Shown piece after piece: positions 5,106-9,745 of a DNA stretch of 9,745 nucleotides. Every line of letters begins with the position of its first letter. The stretch's first letter is position 1. Source of the stretch: Pirellulaceae bacterium. GTDB taxonomy: Bacteria > Planctomycetota > Planctomycetia > Pirellulales > Pirellulaceae. The stretch is taken from NCBI GenBank assembly GCA_030744095.1, contig JASLRF010000417.1, forward strand, positions 1 through 9,745, read 5' to 3'. A model generated the notes under the pieces. The model searched no databases and was not told the origin of the DNA. It worked only from the letters and a program-made list of their open reading frames with translations. A program made the translations under genes and the position numbers.

Positions 5106-7996
5106 AATTCCAAGAACTTGTAATTCTTCTGCCGTGCCACAGCCTCGAAGACTTTCCGCATCACCATGAAGGGGATGAAGCGGCTGGGCTCTTGGCCGCC
5201 TGGACCTCCCTTTGGCATCCCGCCCTGGTCGCTTCGGCAAACGCGGCTCCCACTTGGTCCCGGGTGGACGACACACCCGAAAACCTGGCTGATCGACTGC
5301 TGATTGTCCCTTCGGTCAGCGAGAACGAACTGCCCACAGGCTTCGTTCAGCGGGCTCAAAGTGAGGGCGCCTGCTTGATTCGCAACCAAACTGACCGAGC
5401 TCGTATTGTCGCTGCGGCCCTCGAGCAGCTTGATGGCGGAGATCGGGGCATCGACTCGGAACTCGCCGCGGACTTCCACGCTTTGGGTTACGGTTTCCTG
5501 CAGATCCAGTTGCTTACCCGACAAATGAGGTATTCGAGCAACCTTGACGAATACCATTTCAATACACAACTCGTTGCTGGGGCACAGGCTGCGGCCAGCG
5601 GCGACGCTGCTTTGGCAGGTGAGAAACTGACCGCTTGCTTCGATCTGTTGGGCGAAGAACGTGATCATTTTTACTCAGTGGACGCTTTCTTGATCGACAT
5701 CACGATGGTCGAATCCTCCACGTTGGGCGAATCGATGCGTACCAGCATTGACAGTGCGACACCCAGCAATTTCATGATCCGCGGCGAACTGCTAGATCAT
5801 TTGGCCGAGCACTCGCCGGAGACCATGCAGGCTCTGTCGGCGGCGGTGGCGGCGGGTAGCGCAGGGTTGATTGGTGGCGAAGACATCGAGTCACGGTTGC
5901 CGTTGCTTTCGCAAGAATCGGTGCTCAGCACACTTCGTCGCGGCGGGCAGCGCTATGTCGAGCGGCTCGACCACCGGCCAACCGTTTTTGGACGACGCCG
6001 TTTTGGCCTGACGCCTTGCTTGCCCCAAATCCTCAGCAAGTTCGGGTTTGCCGGGGCGTTTCATGTCACATTGGATGATGGTCGATTCCCACAAGGCGCG
6101 CAGATCAAGACCCGGTGGGAGGGCACCGACGGATCGGCAATTGATTCAATCGCCAAAGTGCCCCTCGATGCGACCAAGCCAGAAACATTCTTGGGATTAG
6201 CGCAAAAGCTCGGCGAATCGATGGATATGGATCATGTCGCGTCGATTTGCCTGGCCCACTGGCCCGGGCAGGACAGCGACTGGTTCGAAGACCTCAAACG
6301 ATGCGCCAAATATGGATCGGCATTGGGAAAATTCGCCACCGTTGAGGCCTATTTTCGCGATACTTACATGCCAGGACAGTTGGATCGATTCGAGGCAAGT
6401 CAGTACCGCTCGCCCTACCTCAAGCAAAGCGTCATTCGTCGTCAGGCGGATCCGATTTCAGCGATTCAGCGTTATTGGCGAAGGCGTTTCACCTGGGACG
6501 CCGCGAGCAACCTGCGAGCTCTGTCGCACTTGATCACCGGCGACTCGTCTGGCATTCGTGACGACCTGGAAGCGTCGATCGATCGACTCGCGGAACCGCC
6601 TCAAGCGGTTGCCCAAGACCCCTCGGACGCGGACGCAAAGCAGAGCGACTCGCTGACCGCGGATCCGGTCGACGACAAGCTCGAAGACTCGCTTACCCAT
6701 GCCCTCCAACAATTTGCCGAAAGTCTACCGCCGCAGGACACGCCACCGGAGAAGGGCTATCTGATCGCCAATCCGCTGAATCACGCCCGCCGCATGTTGA
6801 TTGATATCAGCGAATTGGATCGGCTACCCGAAGCCGCCAAGCCGGTCTATGCCGTCGGCGAAGCGGATGGTTGCAAGCTGGCGGTGGTCGACGTGCCGTC
6901 GATGGGATTCGCGTGGCTGGCGGCGTCGGCAACGCAGCGGACCGCCAAGCAGACGAATCCAGCCATGGCCGAAGAAAGCGATGGCGCGTTACTGCTCCGC
7001 AACGACTTCTTTGAAGCGAGTATCAATCCGACGACTGGCGCGCTGCAATCGATGCAGGATTACCAGACGCGTGGCAATCGTATTTCCTATCAGTTGGCGT
7101 TGCGGTGCTCTGGTCCACAGCAACGACCAGGCGAGGCGGGGCGCGATGCTGATGAGGCTGCCGTTTATTCGGTCATGGTGGCTGAGTCCGTTGATCTGCA
7201 CTGCGTGCCTGGTACGCGCGGTGAAATCCTGGTGCGCGGAAAACTAGTCGATCGTAATGGCCAGCTGCTGTCCCATTTTTCTCAAACATATCGAGCTGTG
7301 CGGGGCAGTCGCGTGCTGGAGCTGGAAATCGAACTGGACCCGCAAAACGAACCTGCAGCCGATCCGTGGAGTTCATATTATGCTGCCCGGTTTGCCTGGA
7401 AAGACGAAGGGGCCGAGCTGTTCTATGATTGCCAACAGACTCGACATCCTGTCAGCCAAAAGCACATCGAGGCCTGTCAGTTCATTGAAATCGATACCGG
7501 CGACTCACGAACAACGCTGTTGACCGGCGGGCTCCCGTATCACCGTCGGGCCGGTCATCGGATGCTGGATAGTCTGTTGGTCGTCCGAGGTGAACGAGCA
7601 CGAACATTCCGCCTGGGAATTGGTGTCGAGCTGGCCAATCCAGTCAATGATGCGGTCTCGCTGATATCGCCCACGCTGTCGATTCTCCGCACTGTTGCAC
7701 CTCCCGCACCGGCGACGAGCAGCTGGTTGTTTCACTTTGACGCCAAAAGCTTGTTGGCCACACACTGGGAAGCGCTGTGCGAAGAAGGGCGGATCGTCGG
7801 TTTTCGTGTCCGGGTTCTGGAAACAAGTGGCAAGGCGACTCGCGCAAAGCTGCGTAGCTTTCGACCGGCTGTCGCCGCCAAACACATTGACTTTGTGGGC
7901 GAGACAATCGGCGACCTTCAGGTTGAAAATGGCATTGTCTGTTTGGAGATGACGGGCCACGAATGGGTGGAAGTCGAGGCGCGTTTCAGCACATGA
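5102..7996 (+). CDS. GH38-like (alpha-mannosidase-fold) protein, probably degenerate active site
   Basis: A 964-residue protein. The ATG at 5102 is the only ATG/GTG/TTG in frame after the stop at 5009. No signal peptide or membrane segment is seen, so it is probably cytoplasmic. The N-terminus carries PCHSLEDFP (11-19) and LLAAWTSLWHP (30-40). The central part resembles GH38 enzymes: FGLTPCLPQILSKFGF (301-316), TRWEGTDGS (337-345), LAHWPGQDSDWFEDLKR (384-400). An acidic linker (about 500-550) leads to a beta-rich C-terminal part, with NDFFEASINPTTGALQSMQD (634-653) matching the GH38 C-terminal entry strand. In GH38 the nucleophile Asp precedes the FG of a DxFG motif; here that place is Arg299 (RRFG), and no clear N-terminal HxDxxW zinc motif is seen. 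It may be a non-catalytic relative or use different residues; substrate unknown. cmk follows 23 bases later. Confidence 0.65.
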   Translation: MKFQELVILLPCHSLEDFPHHHEGDEAAGLLAAWTSLWHPALVASANAAPTWSRVDDTPENLADRLLIVPSVSENELPTGFVQRAQSEGACLIRNQTDRARIVAAALEQLDGGDRGIDSELAADFHALGYGFLQIQLLTRQMRYSSNLDEYHFNTQLVAGAQAAASGDAALAGEKLTACFDLLGEERDHFYSVDAFLIDITMVESSTLGESMRTSIDSATPSNFMIRGELLDHLAEHSPETMQALSAAVAAGSAGLIGGEDIESRLPLLSQESVLSTLRRGGQRYVERLDHRPTVFGRRRFGLTPCLPQILSKFGFAGAFHVTLDDGRFPQGAQIKTRWEGTDGSAIDSIAKVPLDATKPETFLGLAQKLGESMDMDHVASICLAHWPGQDSDWFEDLKRCAKYGSALGKFATVEAYFRDTYMPGQLDRFEASQYRSPYLKQSVIRRQADPISAIQRYWRRRFTWDAASNLRALSHLITGDSSGIRDDLEASIDRLAEPPQAVAQDPSDADAKQSDSLTADPVDDKLEDSLTHALQQFAESLPPQDTPPEKGYLIANPLNHARRMLIDISELDRLPEAAKPVYAVGEADGCKLAVVDVPSMGFAWLAASATQRTAKQTNPAMAEESDGALLLRNDFFEASINPTTGALQSMQDYQTRGNRISYQLALRCSGPQQRPGEAGRDADEAAVYSVMVAESVDLHCVPGTRGEILVRGKLVDRNGQLLSHFSQTYRAVRGSRVLELEIELDPQNEPAADPWSSYYAARFAWKDEGAELFYDCQQTRHPVSQKHIEACQFIEIDTGDSRTTLLTGGLPYHRRAGHRMLDSLLVVRGERARTFRLGIGVELANPVNDAVSLISPTLSILRTVAPPAPATSSWLFHFDAKSLLATHWEALCEEGRIVGFRVRVLETSGKATRAKLRSFRPAVAAKHIDFVGETIGDLQVENGIVCLEMTGHEWVEVEARFST

Positions 7997-8007
7997 TGTC
8001 CCGCTCT

Positions 8008-8012
8008 GAGGA
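8008..8012 (+). promoter_or_regulatory. Ribosome binding site of cmk
   Basis: GAGGA lies seven bases before the ATG at 8020 and four before the GTG at 8017. The spacing favours the ATG as the start. Confidence 0.55.
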
Positions 8013-8019
8013 ATGAGTG

Positions 8020-8679
8020 ATGATCGTGACCATTGATGGGCCAGCCGGCGCCGGTAAGAGTACGGTGGCGCGAATGTTGGCCCAACGGCTGGGATTTCGC
8101 TTTCTGGATACTGGTGCCATGTATCGCGCGGTTGCCTGCGGCGCGTTGCGTACCGGTGTCGACATGAACGATGCCGTAGCGATGGTGCGAATTGCTCACA
8201 GCCTGCAGATCGAACTGGAGCCAGAACGCGTCAGGATAAACGGCGCGGACGTGACCAAAGAACTGCGCTCGGCAGCCGTCACTGCGGCCGTCCATTTTGC
8301 GGCCGATTTGCCAGAAGTTCGACATCGACTGGTCGAATTGCAGCGCCAAACGGCGACCAGTACGGACATTGTCAGCGAAGGTCGTGACCAGGGCACTGTC
8401 GCCTTTCCTGACGCGGAATGTAAGTTGTACCTTTCTGCGTCACCCCGAGAACGCGCCAAGCGTCGTCAGCTGGAAATGGAGCGACGTGGCGAACAGGTGG
8501 ATTTGGACGAATTGCTGCAGCAGCTAGACGAACGGGACAGGCGCGACGCGACTCGGCGCTTCGGCCGAATGCAAAAAGCCGACGATGCGATCGAGGTGGA
8601 TACCGACGGCATGACGTCTGAGCAGGTTGTCGACCGGCTCGAAGAGATCGTCCGATCACGTCAGACTGCGACTCGCTAG
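8020..8679 (+). CDS. cmk: Cytidylate kinase (CMP/dCMP kinase)
   Basis: 219 residues, the usual size for bacterial Cmk. It transfers a phosphate from ATP to CMP or dCMP in cytoplasmic pyrimidine nucleotide synthesis. Visible motifs (numbered from the ATG at 8020) are the P-loop GPAGAGKST (7-15), DTGAMYRA (30-37) for CMP binding, and EGRDQGTVAFPDAECKLYLSAS in the middle; the last has Gln where the common form is GRDIGT. The C-terminal lid region ERDRRDATRRFGRMQKADDA and the VDTDGMTSEQVV end are also typical. A GTG at 8017 could add one residue. The gene follows the GH38-like gene by 23 bases and precedes plsC by 92 bases. Confidence 0.96.
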   Translation: MIVTIDGPAGAGKSTVARMLAQRLGFRFLDTGAMYRAVACGALRTGVDMNDAVAMVRIAHSLQIELEPERVRINGADVTKELRSAAVTAAVHFAADLPEVRHRLVELQRQTATSTDIVSEGRDQGTVAFPDAECKLYLSASPRERAKRRQLEMERRGEQVDLDELLQQLDERDRRDATRRFGRMQKADDAIEVDTDGMTSEQVVDRLEEIVRSRQTATR

Positions 8680-8696
8680 TCCGGGTCATGCGTAGT

Positions 8697-8713
8697 GCAC
8701 GCTGCCAGGGTGC
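8697..8713. repeat. 17-bp palindrome, copy 1 (imperfect)
   Basis: GCACGCTGCCAGGGTGC: 8-base arms around one central base, with one mismatch between arms. It matches copy 2 at 8732 except at two positions. It lies in the cmk-plsC gap and has no following T-run. Confidence 0.7.
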
Positions 8714-8731
8714 CAACAAACGAGTGTGAAT

Positions 8732-8748
8732 GCACGCTGGCAGCGTGC
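8732..8748. repeat. 17-bp palindrome, copy 2 (perfect)
   Basis: GCACGCTGGCAGCGTGC: perfect 8-base arms around a single central base. It starts 35 bases after copy 1. The pair could be a REP-like intergenic element, a paired protein-binding site, or a processing hairpin in the transcript. It is not followed by a T-run, so a simple intrinsic terminator is unlikely. Confidence 0.75.
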
Positions 8749-8771
8749 TCTAGAAATCGCTTGAGCTCGCC

Positions 8772-9479
8772 ATGCAACGCCATTGGTTTAAACGCATCGC
8801 TTATCGAGCAATCCGCTTGATGGTGAGGCTCATGGCGGTTGCCTCGTTTCGCTTTCGCAGCTTCGGCTCGCGAAACATGCCGCCCGAGGGCCCGGTGCTT
8901 GTTTGCTCCAACCATCAAAGTCACTTGGGTCCTGTGCTGGTGGGGATGGTCTTTGGGCGTCGATTGAATTTTGTCGCCCGCAAGTCTCTGTTCAAGTTTG
9001 CCCTACTTCGGTGGCTGATCCAATTCCTGGATGCGATCCCAATCAACCGGGACGGAATGGGGCTGGAAGGCATTAAAGAGTCGATTCGCCGTCTCCGCCG
9101 TGGCGAGGTGGTGTTGATTTTTCCCGAGGGTACGCGAACGACTGACGGAGAATTGGCCCAACTAAAGCCCGGTTTCTGCGCCCTCGCTCAACGTACCAAA
9201 GCCGCGTTGCTGCCAGTTGCAATCGACGGCGCCTATCAAGCGTGGCCGCGAAATGCCAAGACGATCAGTTTCTGCCAGATCCAGGTTTTTGTCGGAGAAC
9301 CGATTCACTTCGGTGATTACGAGCAGATCGACGATAAGCAACTCGTCAGGGAACTTCACCAGCGAATCAAGACCTGCCATTTGTCGCTGCGCGGCGACTA
9401 CGATCTTAAAGCTGTACGATCTCCGAAGGGTGGGCGGGGTTACCCGAGCGAACTAAAGACCCGGCTGCGGTTGTTCTAG
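8772..9479 (+). CDS. plsC: PlsC-family 1-acylglycerol-3-phosphate acyltransferase, HX4D motif altered
   Basis: 235 residues, normal for the family. These enzymes acylate lysophosphatidic acid to phosphatidic acid at the cytoplasmic face of the membrane. An amphipathic, basic N-terminus (about 5-32) could sit on the membrane. Acyltransferase motif I reads NHQSHLG (47-53): His48 is present but the Asp of HX4D is Gly53 (codon GGT). The other blocks are intact: AIPINR (88-93), FPEGTRT (117-123), and LLPVAIDG (146-153). All other motifs fit, so the family assignment is firm, but activity is uncertain. No strong Shine-Dalgarno precedes the ATG. It lies between cmk and a probable rpsA. Confidence 0.88.
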   Translation: MQRHWFKRIAYRAIRLMVRLMAVASFRFRSFGSRNMPPEGPVLVCSNHQSHLGPVLVGMVFGRRLNFVARKSLFKFALLRWLIQFLDAIPINRDGMGLEGIKESIRRLRRGEVVLIFPEGTRTTDGELAQLKPGFCALAQRTKAALLPVAIDGAYQAWPRNAKTISFCQIQVFVGEPIHFGDYEQIDDKQLVRELHQRIKTCHLSLRGDYDLKAVRSPKGGRGYPSELKTRLRLF

Positions 9480-9499
9480 GTACATGAATTTGCTAGATT
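9471..9499 (+). promoter_or_regulatory. Possible promoter for the right-edge gene
   Basis: TTGTTC (9471-9476), a 17-base spacer and TAGATT (9494-9499) preceded by TGC, an extended -10 form. The -35 matches only 3 of 6 consensus bases, the -10 4 of 6. It overlaps the plsC stop codon and would give a leader of about 115 bases for the downstream gene. Confidence 0.3.
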
Positions 9500-9522
9500 T
9501 GCAGGCTTCGTCTCGCCTTTAG

Positions 9523-9568
9523 GGCAGGGCCGGTTAGGTTGTGAAGCAACCCGTGCATGAGCCTTGCC
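9523..9568 (+). other. Nested stem structure in leader of the right-edge gene
   Basis: Outer arms GGCAGGGC (9523-9530) and GCCTTGCC (9561-9568) pair over 8 positions with one G-U. Inside, GGTTGT (9537-9542) and GCAACC (9546-9551) form a 6-pair hairpin with a GAA loop. The structure lies about 50 bases before the start codon. In E. coli ribosomal protein S1 represses its own mRNA through a structured leader; a similar use here is inference. Confidence 0.4.
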
Positions 9569-9619
9569 ACGCCGCAAAACAGAACCTTTCACCCTCAACC
9601 CCCCCCTTGTGACATCCCG

Positions 9620-9745
9620 ATGGTCAATCGAAACCTCATTCGCGATTTAGAAGACGTAGATCTGCAAACACTATTGGACGCCGAAATCGGTGCGATTGAC
9701 GAGGGCGACGATATGTTGCCTTTGATCGAAACTGAAGGCTCGTTT
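9620..9745 (+). CDS. rpsA: Probable ribosomal protein S1, N-terminal fragment
   Basis: 42 codons are visible before the right edge, starting MVNRNLIRDLEDVDLQ and rich in Asp/Glu. No S1 domain is reached, so the identification depends on position: cmk and rpsA are neighbours in many bacteria, and an acidic N-terminal extension before the first S1 repeat is common. The ATG at 9620 has no Shine-Dalgarno; the upstream sequence is pyrimidine-rich with a run of eight C (9599-9606). It could be another acidic protein. Confidence 0.55.
   Translation, partial: MVNRNLIRDLEDVDLQTLLDAEIGAIDEGDDMLPLIETEGSF

Noticed and set aside
4931..5668. A 245-codon minus-strand open frame overlapping the start of the GH38-like gene
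   Set aside because: It is fully antisense to a gene with family-like motifs over most of its length, has no recognisable motif, and extends across the divergent promoter region. It is best explained as a shadow frame in GC-rich coding DNA.
8697..8748. Rho-independent terminator after cmk
   Set aside because: The palindromes have no following T-run on either strand and plsC follows closely in the same direction.

Overview
The window looks like chromosomal DNA of a planctomycete, probably of the Pirellulaceae (Rhodopirellula/Blastopirellula type). This is inferred from the moderately GC-rich composition, the very Gly/Met-rich secretory proteins, a large CHSLEDFP-type protein of a kind I associate with planctomycetes, and the order cmk - plsC - probable rpsA. 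No mobile element, CRISPR array, rRNA or tRNA was seen.

Left half (1-4752, minus strand): part of a type IV pilus / type II secretion inner-membrane assembly operon, transcribed leftward. The first gene (4752-2326) is a natural fusion of a PilM-like actin-fold cytoplasmic domain to a PilN-like bitopic domain, the same architecture as GspL of type II secretion. Two bases later comes a GTG-started 666-residue bitopic protein in the PilO/GspM position, with three large Gly/Met-rich insertions. After a 152-base gap with a possible promoter and hairpin comes the start of a third small bitopic protein, cut by the window edge. A secretin (PilQ/GspD) gene would be expected further left.

Centre (4753-5101): a 349-base divergent regulatory region. 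On the minus strand it carries a perfect TTGACA -35 box and a TAGGAT -10 box for the pilus operon. On the plus strand it has a strong ribosome binding site in front of a 14-codon mini-ORF that ends in an ATGA overlap with the next gene.

Right half (5102-9745, plus strand): a 964-residue GH38-like protein that seems to lack the family's nucleophile, then cytidylate kinase (cmk), a PlsC-type acyltransferase whose HX4D catalytic Asp is replaced by Gly, and the first 42 codons of what is probably ribosomal protein S1 (rpsA). The GH38-like gene and cmk are 23 bases apart and probably co-transcribed. The cmk-plsC gap holds two copies of a 17-base palindrome. The rpsA leader is foldable, pyrimidine-rich and has no Shine-Dalgarno sequence.

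The most interesting points are the GspL-like PilM-PilN fusion with its Gly/Met-rich partner, the degenerate catalytic motifs in the GH38-like and PlsC-like proteins, the coupled mini-ORF, and the palindrome pair.
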